Positions 42,295-51,221 of a stretch of DNA of 64,000 bases are shown one piece after another. Below the pieces are notes generated by a model that was not told the origin of the DNA, made no database searches, and saw only the letters and a program-made list of their open reading frames with translations. The DNA is from Enterobacter hormaechei ATCC 49162. Its GTDB lineage: Bacteria > Pseudomonadota > Gammaproteobacteria > Enterobacterales > Enterobacteriaceae. Numbering within the stretch: the first letter of the stretch is position 1; every line of letters starts with the position of its first letter. The translations under genes and the position numbers were made by a program. The DNA is taken from NCBI RefSeq assembly GCF_001875655.1, contig NZ_MKEQ01000002.1, positions 558,001 through 622,000 on the forward strand. The letters run 5' to 3'.

Positions 42295-42906
42295 ATGAAA
42301 AAGACAGTTATCGCTTTGATTATGGTTAACGCGTTTACCGCCACCTCAGCGTTTGCAGCCGCAGATGCGGGCACCTGGTATGGCGGAGCGAAATTCGGCT
42401 GGTCTCACTATTTTGATACCAATATGGGGTCGAAAGCGTTTGAGAACACCCATTCCGACCACTTCGACTTTGATCATGATAATGTCGGCGGGGGTGTGTA
42501 TACGGGTTACCAGATCACCCCATGGCTTGCGGTAGAAGGCGGTTATGATTATTTAGGTAATATGCAGATCAAAGGTCAGCATGGCGCAGGGGCGCAAATG
42601 AAGACTCAGGGTCTGCAAATGTCGCTGAAGGCCAGCTACGCCCTGACCAATGACTGGGATATCTATGGCCGGGCTGGCGCAATGGGCTATCGCGCTGAAT
42701 CCGATGTAAGTGGTCACAATCGCTTTGAAACGGGTGTGCGCCCGCTTGCCGCCGTGGGTACTGAATACGCCTTCAATAAAAACTGGGCGGGTCGCCTGGA
42801 GTATCAGTGGGTAAGCAACGTGGGCAATGCTAACCAGATCGGTGTGAGCAGCGACCTGAGTTCCGTCACCGCAGGGCTTAGCTATCGCTTTGGTCAGTAC
42901 GACTGA
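42295..42906 (+). CDS. OmpA-like eight-stranded outer-membrane barrel without peptidoglycan domain
   Basis: A 203-residue protein whose signal peptide (MKKTVIALIMVNAFTATSAFA) is followed by an OmpA transmembrane domain (TWYGGAKFGWSHYFD, GYQITPWLAVEGGYDYLGNM, SSVTAGLSYRFG). OmpA itself is about 346 residues; the periplasmic C-terminal domain is absent and the barrel ends at the Phe-containing last strand, so this is a barrel-only paralogue, not a broken gene. The strong terminator follows directly. Confidence 0.87.
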   Translation: MKKTVIALIMVNAFTATSAFAAADAGTWYGGAKFGWSHYFDTNMGSKAFENTHSDHFDFDHDNVGGGVYTGYQITPWLAVEGGYDYLGNMQIKGQHGAGAQMKTQGLQMSLKASYALTNDWDIYGRAGAMGYRAESDVSGHNRFETGVRPLAAVGTEYAFNKNWAGRLEYQWVSNVGNANQIGVSSDLSSVTAGLSYRFGQYD

Positions 42907-42928
42907 TGCCCGTGCTTTGTCCCTTAAT

Positions 42929-42962
42929 AAAAACCCGGCTGCGATGTTGCCGGGTTTTTTGT
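42929..42962 (+). terminator. Terminator between ompA-like gene and lipoprotein gene
   Basis: The hairpin AAAAACCCGGC...GCCGGGTTTTTT has A and T tracts on either side, so it may serve both convergent genes. Confidence 0.85.
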
Positions 42963-42964
42963 TT

Positions 42965-43363
42965 TTAGCTGGCGAATAACGGTTCAAGAATAATATGAAT
43001 ATTTTGCAGGCCCGTAACATTATTATCTTTCAGGTATTGCTGATTAACCATATCTAACTGTTCCAGTTTGGTCAGCGAGGCATAGACGCGTTGAACAGCG
43101 CTGTCCGCAATAAATATTTCGTTTGCGGAGGTGTCCTGAAGATACTGTGATTTAACGCTGCGCGTTAAGTTATCGATCTGCTGTTTATTTTCCTGATAGA
43201 GAGAGGCAATATGTGATATCTGTGCCTGCGGTGGTTTTTCACCAGGCAATACCAGCGGAATTTGCAGATGATTAATCTTTTCAACGTTATCTGGTGGGGG
43301 GGAACTACAGGCTGTTAATGTGCTGAGGGTAAGTACAGCGAAAAAGAACGGCAGTCTCTTCAT
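42965..43363 (-). CDS. Hypothetical lipoprotein
   Basis: A 132-residue protein with a lipoprotein signal peptide: MKRLPFFFAVLTLSTLTACS, lipobox LTAC with Cys19. Ser at +2 points to the outer membrane. The mature part is mostly helical and polar (ASLYQENKQQIDNLTRSVKS). The family is not recognised. It is convergent with the OmpA-like gene and divergent from the alkyl sulfatase gene. Confidence 0.75.
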   Translation of the reverse strand: MKRLPFFFAVLTLSTLTACSSPPPDNVEKINHLQIPLVLPGEKPPQAQISHIASLYQENKQQIDNLTRSVKSQYLQDTSANEIFIADSAVQRVYASLTKLEQLDMVNQQYLKDNNVTGLQNIHIILEPLFAS

Positions 43364-43534
43364 CGAATCACTCCAGGGAAATAATTGGACTCAGCATTAT
43401 CCCTTAAGGCCGCTGCGACGAAAGAATAAACTTATTTATTTATAAACGTTATTTCCATCGATAAAAGAAAAGCCCGGTGATAGCCTCCTTTCCCCCCATG
43501 TACCGCCAGCGTGAATATGACTCCTCGAGGATAT

Positions 43535-45517
43535 ATGAAATTTAAAACTCTCGTTAGTGCAATAGTTGTGGCTGGTCTGGTAGTGGCCTCACTGGTCTCA
43601 TTGCCTGTCCTGGCACAAAAGGAGGGGAAGGGAGCCACTGCCCATACCAAAGAAATGAATGAAGCACTTTACGGTCAACTGCCCTTCTTTGATAAAACCG
43701 ATTTCCGAAATGCGCACAAAGGCTTTATTGCCCCGCTGCCATCTGAGGTGATTAAAGGCGAAAAAGGCGTCGTTATCTGGGACCCCCAGCAATACGCTTT
43801 TATCAAAGAAGGGCAAAAAGCACCGGATACCGTCAACCCGAGCCTGTGGCGTCAGGCACAGCTGAATAATATCGGTGGTCTGTTTGAGGTCACGGACGGG
43901 GTCTACCAGATCCGCAACCTCGATCTGTCGAATATGACGATCATAGAGGGCCAAAAGGGGATCACGGTTGTCGATCCGCTGGTGTCTGCGGAAACGGCCA
44001 AAGCGGGCATGGATCTTTACGTTAAGCATCGCGGCAAGCGCCCGGTTGTTGCCGTTATTTATACCCATAGCCACGTCGATCATTATGGCGGCGTGCGTGG
44101 CGTGGTGGATGACGCTGAGGTGACGTCCGGCAAAGTGAAAGTCTATGCCCCAGCAGGTTTTATGGAAGAGGCGGTATCGGAAAACATTATGGCCGGAAAT
44201 GCCATGAGCCGCCGCGCCAGTTATATCTACGGAAACCTGTTGAAGCCCAATGCAACAGGTCAGGTAGGGGCGGGTCTGGGGACGACCACTTCAGCCGGAA
44301 CGGTCACGCTCATCGCGCCGACTCATGCCATTACCAAAGACGGGCAGAAAGAGGTCATCGACGGTCTCACCTATGATTTTATGCTGGCGCCGGGGTCGGA
44401 AGCGCCGTCGGAAATGCTCTGGTATGTGGAGGAGAAAAAGCTGATTGAAGCCGCAGAGAACGTCACTCACACCCTGCACAATATTTACTCGCTGCGCGGC
44501 GCGAAAATCCACGATCCGCTGGCATGGTCAAAGTACATCAATAACGCCATCGATCGTTGGGGTGATAAAGCGGAAATTATCCTCGCGCAGCACCACTGGC
44601 CCACGTGGGGTAATAAGAAAGTGGTGAAACTGATGAAAGGCCAGCGTGATATTTACCGCTATATCAACGACCAGACGCTGAGACTGGCGAATAAAGGGCT
44701 GACGAGGGATGAAATAGCCGCTAATTTCGCCCTGCCTTACGGGCTGGCAAAATCCTGGGCAGGCCGTGGCTATTACGGCTCGGTAAGCAACAATGTCAAA
44801 GCCACCTATGTCTACTATCTTGGCTGGTTCGACGGCAATCCGGCGACGCTTGATGAACTCCCTCCGGTCGAGGCGGCGAAAAAGTATGTCGAATACATGG
44901 GCGGAGCCAGCGCGATCCTTGAAAAAGCCCGGGTTGATTATGCCCGTGGGAATTACCGCTGGGTGGCGCAGGTGGTCAGTAAAGTCGTCTTTGCCGATCC
45001 GAATAATAAGGCGGCGCGCGAACTCGAAGCGGACGCGTTTGAACAGCTGGGATACCGGGCGGAGTCAGGGCCGTGGCGTAACGCCTACCTCACCGGTGCG
45101 CAGGAGTTGCGTAACGGCGTGAAGAGAATGCCGACGCCCAATACGGCCAGCCCGGATGCGGTCCGTGCCATGTCGGCTGAGATGATTTTTGACTACTTCG
45201 GCGTGCACCTTAACGGCGTCAGCGCGGCGAATACCAGAGGCGTATTTAACGTTGATTTAGGCCGCGAGGGCGGAAAGTACAAGCTGGAGCTGGAGAATGG
45301 CGTGCTAAACCATAGCGCCAACAGCCAGGCTGAAAATCCGGATGCAACCATTACGCTCAGCCGCGACACGCTGAACAACATCATCCTTAAAGAGACCACG
45401 CTGAAAAAGGCGCAACAGGCAGGCGAGGTGACGATAGTCGGCAATGCCGCGAAGGTGAACGAAATGCTGCGCTGCATGGAGAGCTTCAGCTTCTGGTTTC
45501 CTGTCGTCACCCCTTAA
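43535..45517 (+). CDS. Alkyl sulfatase, metallo-beta-lactamase fold (SdsA1/YjcS-like)
   Basis: Hydrolyses primary alkyl sulfates such as dodecyl sulfate. From the ATG at 43535 (GAGG ribosome-binding site) it has 660 residues with a signal peptide (about 1-28), so it is periplasmic. The binuclear zinc motif is THSHVDHYGG (about residue 180), with further ligands in EAAENVTHTLHN and LAQHHWPTWG. A dimerisation domain and a C-terminal SCP2-like lipid-binding domain (about residues 535-660) complete the SdsA1 layout. Length matches E. coli YjcS. Confidence 0.92.
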   Translation: MKFKTLVSAIVVAGLVVASLVSLPVLAQKEGKGATAHTKEMNEALYGQLPFFDKTDFRNAHKGFIAPLPSEVIKGEKGVVIWDPQQYAFIKEGQKAPDTVNPSLWRQAQLNNIGGLFEVTDGVYQIRNLDLSNMTIIEGQKGITVVDPLVSAETAKAGMDLYVKHRGKRPVVAVIYTHSHVDHYGGVRGVVDDAEVTSGKVKVYAPAGFMEEAVSENIMAGNAMSRRASYIYGNLLKPNATGQVGAGLGTTTSAGTVTLIAPTHAITKDGQKEVIDGLTYDFMLAPGSEAPSEMLWYVEEKKLIEAAENVTHTLHNIYSLRGAKIHDPLAWSKYINNAIDRWGDKAEIILAQHHWPTWGNKKVVKLMKGQRDIYRYINDQTLRLANKGLTRDEIAANFALPYGLAKSWAGRGYYGSVSNNVKATYVYYLGWFDGNPATLDELPPVEAAKKYVEYMGGASAILEKARVDYARGNYRWVAQVVSKVVFADPNNKAARELEADAFEQLGYRAESGPWRNAYLTGAQELRNGVKRMPTPNTASPDAVRAMSAEMIFDYFGVHLNGVSAANTRGVFNVDLGREGGKYKLELENGVLNHSANSQAENPDATITLSRDTLNNIILKETTLKKAQQAGEVTIVGNAAKVNEMLRCMESFSFWFPVVTP

Positions 45518-45526
45518 CCATAAAAA

Positions 45527-45547
45527 AGGCTGCTTTCGCAGCCCTTT
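45527..45547 (+). terminator. Terminator after alkyl sulfatase
   Basis: A hairpin AAGGCTGC TTTC GCAGCCCTT lies 9 bases after the stop and is followed only by a short T stretch. Confidence 0.6.
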
Positions 45548-45568
45548 AGCATTCGCCTGCAACAATTT

Positions 45569-45602
45569 GCCGGGTGGCGGCTTCGCCTTACCCGGCCTAC
45601 AC
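45569..45602. repeat. REP-like palindrome
   Basis: The sequence GCCGGGTGGCGGCTTCGCCT...TACCCGGCCTACA matches the REP variant at 5897-5930 and 19849-19880 in reverse orientation and lies between convergent genes. Confidence 0.7.
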
Positions 45603-45619
45603 TCTGCGCGCCTTGATCG

Positions 45620-46504
45620 TTAGATAACGCCGTCGCCGCCGTCTGAACACCATACCTGCCCGGAGGTGTATGAACACTCATCCGAGGCCAGGGTTACATA
45701 CAGCGGTGCGATCTCTACAGGCTGACCCGGGCGTCCCAGCGGGGTACTCTCGCCAAAATGTTTCACTTTTTCCTGTGGCTGCCCACCGCTGGGCTGAAGC
45801 ACGGTCCAGTACGGTCCGGGCGCTACCGCGTTCACGCGTATCCCCTTCGGCCCCAGCTGTTTCGCCAGCGCTTTGGTAAACACCGCGAGACAGGCTTTGG
45901 TCTGCGCATAGTCAAGCAGTACGGCGCTTGGTTTTACCGCCTGTACGGAGGAGGTGTTAATGATGGAAGCGGGGGCTTTCATGTGGCGCAGCGCCGCCTT
46001 TGTGATCCAGAAAGGCGCATAGACGTTAGTCTTAAAGGTCGCGTCAAAATCTTCCGTAGTCAGTTCTTCCAGCGACTCACGGTACTGCTGGCGGCCAGCG
46101 TTATTCACCAGGATATCCAGCCCGCCCAGTTTCCCGACGGCCTGTTCCACCAGGTTCTGACAGAAGGTTTCGTCCCGCACATCGCCTGGAAGCGCGACGG
46201 CATTCCGTCCTTCCGCTTTAATCAGGGCGATCACTTCCGCTGCGTCCTCTTCCTCTTCCGGCAAATAGTTAATGGCGACATCTGCCCCTTCACGGGCATA
46301 GGCAATGGCGACCGCGCGACCGATGCCGGAGTCGCCCCCGGTAATCAGCGCCTTCTTACCGGCAAGACGGCCATGCCCTTTGTAACTTTTCTCGCCGTGG
46401 TCGGGTACGGGTTCCATTTCAGACGCCAGGCCCGGTGGCGTCTGGGGCTGCTCCGGGAAAGGAGGCGTTGGGTAAGCGTTCGTACGTTGTTCATTATCAC
46501 TCAT
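45620..46504 (-). CDS. SDR-family oxidoreductase (YghA-like)
   Basis: A 294-residue short-chain dehydrogenase with the proline-rich N-terminal extension (about residues 1-45) of the YghA/YdaD group of general-stress SDRs. The cofactor motif is TGGDSGIGRAVA (about residues 56-67), with NNAG, NTSSVQAV and the catalytic YAQTK. It closely resembles E. coli YghA. The substrate is unsettled; alcohol or aldehyde activity has been reported for relatives. Confidence 0.88.
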   Translation of the reverse strand: MSDNEQRTNAYPTPPFPEQPQTPPGLASEMEPVPDHGEKSYKGHGRLAGKKALITGGDSGIGRAVAIAYAREGADVAINYLPEEEEDAAEVIALIKAEGRNAVALPGDVRDETFCQNLVEQAVGKLGGLDILVNNAGRQQYRESLEELTTEDFDATFKTNVYAPFWITKAALRHMKAPASIINTSSVQAVKPSAVLLDYAQTKACLAVFTKALAKQLGPKGIRVNAVAPGPYWTVLQPSGGQPQEKVKHFGESTPLGRPGQPVEIAPLYVTLASDECSYTSGQVWCSDGGDGVI

Positions 46505-46565
46505 AGCTAACTCCTTGTTAGGGGTGAGATTTGATGGATAGGTACAGCGTTAACGCTTCGCTGAA

Positions 46566-46955
46566 TTATTTTTGCAAGTGGCTGACCCGCACTACAGGGG
46601 GGGATGTCTTTTTATCGAGCGAGCCGCTAATACTGATCATGTTGTCAGGTTCCACGGTTCTGTCGTCAAATACCGCTTTCGGGATAATAACTTCGATTTT
46701 CCCGGTTTTATCCTGGAATACGTATTTATCGCCGTTGCCATCAATAAGATTGCCGCGCAGTGAAATAGAGGCACCATCATGCATCTCTTTCGCCTGAGTA
46801 ATGGTCATAATGCGCGCATCATCGGTACCACGATAACCGCTGTCCAGCGCATGTGGTGGTGGGGGCGCTTCACCCTTTTGTAACCCGCCGTTATTATCTG
46901 CCCATGCGGAAGGGATAATTAATATTAACAAGGCTGAAATCACTGATAATTTCAT
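46566..46955 (-). CDS. YgiW/YdeI-family periplasmic OB-fold stress protein
   Basis: A 129-residue secreted protein: signal peptide [19 protein letters not shown], then a single OB-fold (about residues 45-128) with the family pattern [20 protein letters not shown] and [16 protein letters not shown]. Family members contribute to peroxide, cadmium, acid or antimicrobial-peptide tolerance. The specific paralogue is not assigned. Confidence 0.85.
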   Translation of the reverse strand: MKLSVISALLILIIPSAWADNNGGLQKGEAPPPPHALDSGYRGTDDARIMTITQAKEMHDGASISLRGNLIDGNGDKYVFQDKTGKIEVIIPKAVFDDRTVEPDNMISISGSLDKKTSPPVVRVSHLQK

Positions 46956-47094
46956 CTGTTATCCTTCATTTTGGATGTCTTGACTTATTAAGTATTGTTG
47001 CTATTCCTTTATGTGGCAAATGTGATAAGTCTTAAAAGCATTTGCACAGTAAAATCATAAATTTCGGCTATTAAGCGAAACGGTGACGACAGCC

Positions 47095-47598
47095 ATGGAA
47101 CCAAAAAATGAAAAAGTGCCTGGGATAAAAGAGAGTTATCGTTTACTGACGTTTGAGTACGCATTTCGCCAGGTGGGTTTTATTGTGCTGTTAGCTATTA
47201 TCCTGGCGGCGATTGCCGGGCTGTTTTCCAGCGGCCTGGTGAGTGACGAGGAAAAAACAAACTCAGCAAACTCTCTGACGTTGAACTATGAGCGGTTCGG
47301 CCGCCGCCAGACCGAATCGCGGATGGCGCTGACATTCCCGGTGACGTCTGAGGGGAAATATACCCTCAGTCTGACCAGCGAAACCAGCGACACGTATGAG
47401 CCAGGCAGCGTCTGGCCACAGCCGGACAGCATGTACAGCCGGGGGAATACCCTGTTTCTCGTCTACGATCGTTTAAAACAGACCGATAAATTTACCGTTT
47501 TGTTATTCATCACGCCGTCAAAAGCAGGGAAGTGGACAAACAGCATCCGCGTAAACAACGAGCCGGATATTCGTTTCTGGCAGTTTATTTACCCCTAG
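47095..47598 (+). CDS. Hypothetical single-pass membrane protein
   Basis: A 167-residue product from the ATG at 47095; a GTG at 47083 in frame is also possible. One strong transmembrane segment (about residues 25-48, FIVLLAIILAAIAGLFSSG) is followed by a soluble, mainly beta domain of about 110 residues ending in FWQFIYP. It is 9 bases upstream of the DUF421 gene, so probably co-translated with it. The same pairing of a short TM protein with a DUF421 protein suggests joint function, but no activity is known. Confidence 0.75.
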   Translation: MEPKNEKVPGIKESYRLLTFEYAFRQVGFIVLLAIILAAIAGLFSSGLVSDEEKTNSANSLTLNYERFGRRQTESRMALTFPVTSEGKYTLSLTSETSDTYEPGSVWPQPDSMYSRGNTLFLVYDRLKQTDKFTVLLFITPSKAGKWTNSIRVNNEPDIRFWQFIYP

Positions 47599-47607
47599 GA
47601 GTCAAAT

Positions 47608-48054
47608 ATGGACATGGTTTTTCGTGCCCTGGCAATTTACCTGTTTCTGGTCATTGTGTTTAAAGTCGCCGGGCGGCGCGCCCTGCTGCAAATGACCAGC
47701 TTTGACCTTATTTTGCTCTTAATTATCAGTGAGGCGACACAGCAGGCGCTGTTAGGCGAAGATTTTTCCGTCACCGGAGCAATGATTACAATAACAACGC
47801 TGGTGGTGGTAGATATTATTTTTGGCCTGCTGAAAAAATATTTTTCCACGGTTGAGAATATTCTTGATGGTACGCCGGTGATATTGGTGGAGAACGGTGT
47901 TCCCCTTGCCGATAAGCTAAAAAAAGTCGATGTGTCCTGTGATGATATATTGGTATCAGCCCGCCAGAACCACGGCATTACAGAATTGAAAGAGATTAAA
48001 TACGCTATTCTTGAGCGTAATGGTCATATTTCTATTATTCCTGACGAAAATTAA
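47608..48054 (+). CDS. DUF421-family membrane protein
   Basis: A 148-residue YetF/YkjA-type protein with about three N-terminal helices (MVFRALAIYLFLVIVFKVAGRR; FDLILLLIISEATQQALLG; TTLVVVDIIFGLL) and a C-terminal soluble domain with the family pattern GTPVILVENG and QNHGITELKEIKYAILERNG. The biochemical role is unknown; Bacillus relatives assist germination. It is preceded by TAGGAG and followed 11 bases later by the PncC-like gene. Confidence 0.85.
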   Translation: MDMVFRALAIYLFLVIVFKVAGRRALLQMTSFDLILLLIISEATQQALLGEDFSVTGAMITITTLVVVDIIFGLLKKYFSTVENILDGTPVILVENGVPLADKLKKVDVSCDDILVSARQNHGITELKEIKYAILERNGHISIIPDEN

Positions 48055-48065
48055 GGGGCCACGGT

Positions 48066-48584
48066 ATGAGCAATCTTATTCACGATAACAACAGCACCAT
48101 CAGTGAACTGACGAAAAAGCTCGCCACTCAGCTCACGGACAGAGGTTTACGGTTAACCACCGCAGAGTCCTGTACCGGCGGTAATCTGGCGGTTGCGCTT
48201 TGTGCCGAAGAGAACACGGCGGAATTTTATGACGTTGGCATGGTGGTATTCAGCGATGCGGCGAAGGAGAGGATCCTCGGCGTGCTTCACGAAACCATTG
48301 AGCGCTTCACCGCCGTCAGTGAACAAACGGTAACCGAAATGGCCGCTAAAATTTGCGAAATTGCCGAGGCGGATATCGGTGTTGCCATCAGCGGTTATGC
48401 GGGGCCGGAAGGCGGAGACGATGGCACGGCTGCCGGTACGGTCTGCTTTGGCTGGAATATACGCGGAAAGACGGTCACCCGCACCGTGCTGTTTTCCGGT
48501 GAATGTCAGGATGTGGTGGATAAAGCGGTGCGTTATTCCCTGTCTGAACTGATCGAAATCCTCTCCGGCTGGGATAACGTCTGA
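48066..48584 (+). CDS. CinA C-terminal/PncC-family amidohydrolase-like protein
   Basis: A 172-residue protein of the nicotinamide-nucleotide amidase (PncC/CinA C-terminal) family. The conserved catalytic region TTAESCTGGNLA (Ser about residue 35) is present, along with GVAISGYAGPEGGDDGTAAGTV. Canonical PncC recycles NMN to nicotinate mononucleotide. This is probably a second copy, since the housekeeping gene normally sits beside recA; a related but stress-associated role is possible. Confidence 0.83.
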   Translation: MSNLIHDNNSTISELTKKLATQLTDRGLRLTTAESCTGGNLAVALCAEENTAEFYDVGMVVFSDAAKERILGVLHETIERFTAVSEQTVTEMAAKICEIAEADIGVAISGYAGPEGGDDGTAAGTVCFGWNIRGKTVTRTVLFSGECQDVVDKAVRYSLSELIEILSGWDNV

Positions 48585-48600
48585 AACAAGGAGAAAGGCT

Positions 48601-49587
48601 ATGGCTGTTATCGTGATTACCGGCGGTACGGCGGGCGTGGGAAAAGCCACGGCGCTGCATTTTGCCAAAGCAGGCTACGATGTGGGCATCATTGCCCGCG
48701 ATGAGCAGAGCCTGCGCTCCACAGAAGAGGAACTGCGCCGTTTCGGGATCAACGCCTGTGCCGTTCAGGCCGACGTGGCGGACAGCAAGGCGGTGACGGA
48801 TGCTGCTAACGAGATTGAATATCGGCTGGGAGCCATCGATGTATGGGTGAATAACGCCATGGGCGGGATGCTGGCGCCGTTTCGCACCATGTCCCCTGAG
48901 GAGTTTCGCCGCGTCACCGAGGTGACCTATCTGGGCTATGTTAACGGCACCCGCGCCGCGCTGGAGTTAATGACCCCACGCGATCGCGGGACGATTATTC
49001 AGGTTGGCTCCGCGCTGGCCTACCGCTCCATTCCCTTGCAGTCTGCCTACTGCGGGGCGAAAGCTGCGATCCGCGGATTTACCGATGCCGTGCGCACCGA
49101 GCTGATGCATGAAAACAGCCGGGTGCAGATCGCAATGGTACAGATGCCGGGCCTCAACACGCCGCAGTTCGAGTGGGCGAGGAATAAATTTGCCTGGGCA
49201 ATGCGCCCGGTTCCCCCAGTCTTTCAGCCGGAAGTGGCTGCCAGCGCCATTTTTAAGGTGGCGCAAAAACCGGTGCGGGAACTGTGGGTGGGCAGCAGCA
49301 CTGTCCAGTCGATTGTCGGGCAGTTTCTTTTCCCCGGCTTTCTGGACCGGCTGATGGTCAAAAAAGCCTGGGAAGGGCAGATGACCGATACGCTAAATGC
49401 GGATGACCGTCAGGACTATCTGGACCAGCCGGTTAATGACCTGCATAAAATCCACGGGCACTTCACCAACGAAGCAAAAGCGCGCGCCACCAGCGTCACC
49501 TCCGGCATGCCGGGGAAAGTGTTGATCGGCTCCCTTGCCGTCACGGGCGCGATCGTGGTCCGTCTCCTGCTCGCGCGGAGACGATAA
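48601..49587 (+). CDS. SDR-family oxidoreductase with C-terminal membrane segment
   Basis: A 328-residue short-chain dehydrogenase. The cofactor motif TGGTAGVGKATA (residues 7-18), NNAMGG in place of NNAG, and the catalytic YCGAK are visible. The last 25 residues are hydrophobic then basic (LAVTGAIVVRLLLARRR), suggesting a C-terminal membrane anchor. It starts 16 bases after the PncC-like gene behind AAGGAG. The substrate is unknown. Confidence 0.83.
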   Translation: MAVIVITGGTAGVGKATALHFAKAGYDVGIIARDEQSLRSTEEELRRFGINACAVQADVADSKAVTDAANEIEYRLGAIDVWVNNAMGGMLAPFRTMSPEEFRRVTEVTYLGYVNGTRAALELMTPRDRGTIIQVGSALAYRSIPLQSAYCGAKAAIRGFTDAVRTELMHENSRVQIAMVQMPGLNTPQFEWARNKFAWAMRPVPPVFQPEVAASAIFKVAQKPVRELWVGSSTVQSIVGQFLFPGFLDRLMVKKAWEGQMTDTLNADDRQDYLDQPVNDLHKIHGHFTNEAKARATSVTSGMPGKVLIGSLAVTGAIVVRLLLARRR

Positions 49588-51213
49588 TCAGCGCAGTGCG
49601 GTACGATCGGTCCAGAACCAGCGGTAGCCATAGCCGCTGAGGTTAAGCGCGACGGTTTTGCCGCACTCCAGCACGTCGCTGTAGTGTTTGTCCGCCAGGC
49701 AAGCAGTCCAGGTCGCATGTCGGATCCCTCTGGCGGTAAAATTAACGGGCTTATCGCTGAAGTTTACGAAGGTCAGAATGCTGCGCGTGTCAGTTTCGTA
49801 ATAGATCCCCAGTACCGCATCGCTGTCGATATTAATAAGACGAAACGGCGCGATGCCGATTTCTGGAAACTCCGAGCGCGTGTTGGCGATGTCGATAATG
49901 CAGTGCAGAAGCGAGTTACGGTGCAGCAGCGAATCCGCCACGTTGATTTTTTGATAGCGGTACGGGCCGCGGTCAATCATCGGGGCGACATAGGTTTCCG
50001 GGTCGGCATCTGAGAAACCACCGCCTTGCGATCCGGCCCATTGCATTGGGGTGCGTACGGCGTAACGCTCCTCCAGCGCTAAATCATCCCCCATGCCAAT
50101 CTCATCCCCGTAGCGCATAACCGGTACGCCCGGCAGCGAGAACAAGACCGCATGGCAAAAGGCCAGCCGCTTTCGATCGCCATTGAGCATCGGCGCCAGA
50201 CGGCGGCGGATCCCGCGCTGATACACACTCATCTCTTCGTCAGGAGCAAAGGCATCGATGACGGTTTGTCTGTCTTTTTTACCTATCCCAGCCAGATCCA
50301 GTTCATCATGATTGCGTAGCCAGTTGGCGAAACAGCAGGAGTCCGGCGGCACAATCATCTTCTTCACCGCGTTGCGCAGCGGCCGAGCGCTCTTCTCTGC
50401 CAGGCTGACGTAAAAGTACTTATTGAGCCAGAAATTCAGCACCAGATTGAGCCGGTCGTTTTGACCGAAATAATCTTTGTAGGCCTCGACCTCCACGTCG
50501 ACTTCGCCTAGCAGGATCGCATCCGGGTTACGCTGCTCGATAAGACGGCGCAGATGCTCAAGGATCCACAGCCCGCGTTTTTCATCCCCACGTCCGGCCT
50601 GTTTTGTCAGGTGCGATGCCGCATCCAGGCGAAAGCCCGACACCCCGAGCTTTAGCCAGAAGATGATGATGTTCTCCACCTCCTTCAGCACGGCGGGGCA
50701 GGCCAGGTTGAGATCCGGCTCGTGGTGATAAAACATATGCCGGTAGTATTGCCCCGCCTCGTCGTCCCATGTCCAGATGCTCTTCTCCACGCCGGGAAAC
50801 ATCGGCGGCGTATCGTCATCGTCCGTGTCGGACCACAGGTAATAGTCACGGTAGGGGGATTGCGGGTTGCGACGGGCCTGTTGAAACCAGGGATGCGCAT
50901 CGGAAGTATGCTGGATCAGCAGCTCAATAATGACCTGCATCCCCAGCTCGCGCGCCAGTTCAATAAAAGCGATGATATCGTTGAGCTTGCCGAAGCGGGG
51001 ATCGACCTGCAAATGGTCGCTCACGTCATACCCTTCATCGAGAAAAGGCGTGAGGTAAAACGGGGTGATCCAGATAACCGTCGCACCCATCCGGCGGATA
51101 TAGCGCAGCTTCGCGGCGATTCCGGCGATGTCGCCACAGCCATCGCCGTTAAGATCGTAAAACAGGGCGGTATCAATCTGGTAAATAATGGCGCGTGTAT
51201 GCCAGCCTGCCAT
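49588..51213 (-). CDS. GH13 glycosidase, trehalose synthase (TreS)-like
   Basis: A 541-residue alpha-amylase-family protein. TreS-like features are GDIAGIAAKLRYIRRMGATV, HTSDAHPWFQQARR and DEAGQYYRHMFYHHEPDLN. Predicted catalytic residues are nucleophile Asp197 (GFRLDAAS), acid/base Glu237 (LLGEVD) and Asp303 (RNHDELDL). Conserved region I, normally ending in NH, here reads IQHTSD with Gln101. There is no maltokinase domain. Maltose-trehalose interconversion is the likely activity by resemblance, but another alpha-glucosidase activity is possible. It starts 8 bases after cioB, so it ends the oxidase operon. Confidence 0.8.
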   Translation of the reverse strand: MAGWHTRAIIYQIDTALFYDLNGDGCGDIAGIAAKLRYIRRMGATVIWITPFYLTPFLDEGYDVSDHLQVDPRFGKLNDIIAFIELARELGMQVIIELLIQHTSDAHPWFQQARRNPQSPYRDYYLWSDTDDDDTPPMFPGVEKSIWTWDDEAGQYYRHMFYHHEPDLNLACPAVLKEVENIIIFWLKLGVSGFRLDAASHLTKQAGRGDEKRGLWILEHLRRLIEQRNPDAILLGEVDVEVEAYKDYFGQNDRLNLVLNFWLNKYFYVSLAEKSARPLRNAVKKMIVPPDSCCFANWLRNHDELDLAGIGKKDRQTVIDAFAPDEEMSVYQRGIRRRLAPMLNGDRKRLAFCHAVLFSLPGVPVMRYGDEIGMGDDLALEERYAVRTPMQWAGSQGGGFSDADPETYVAPMIDRGPYRYQKINVADSLLHRNSLLHCIIDIANTRSEFPEIGIAPFRLINIDSDAVLGIYYETDTRSILTFVNFSDKPVNFTARGIRHATWTACLADKHYSDVLECGKTVALNLSGYGYRWFWTDRTALR

Positions 51214-51221
51214 AGCAATCC

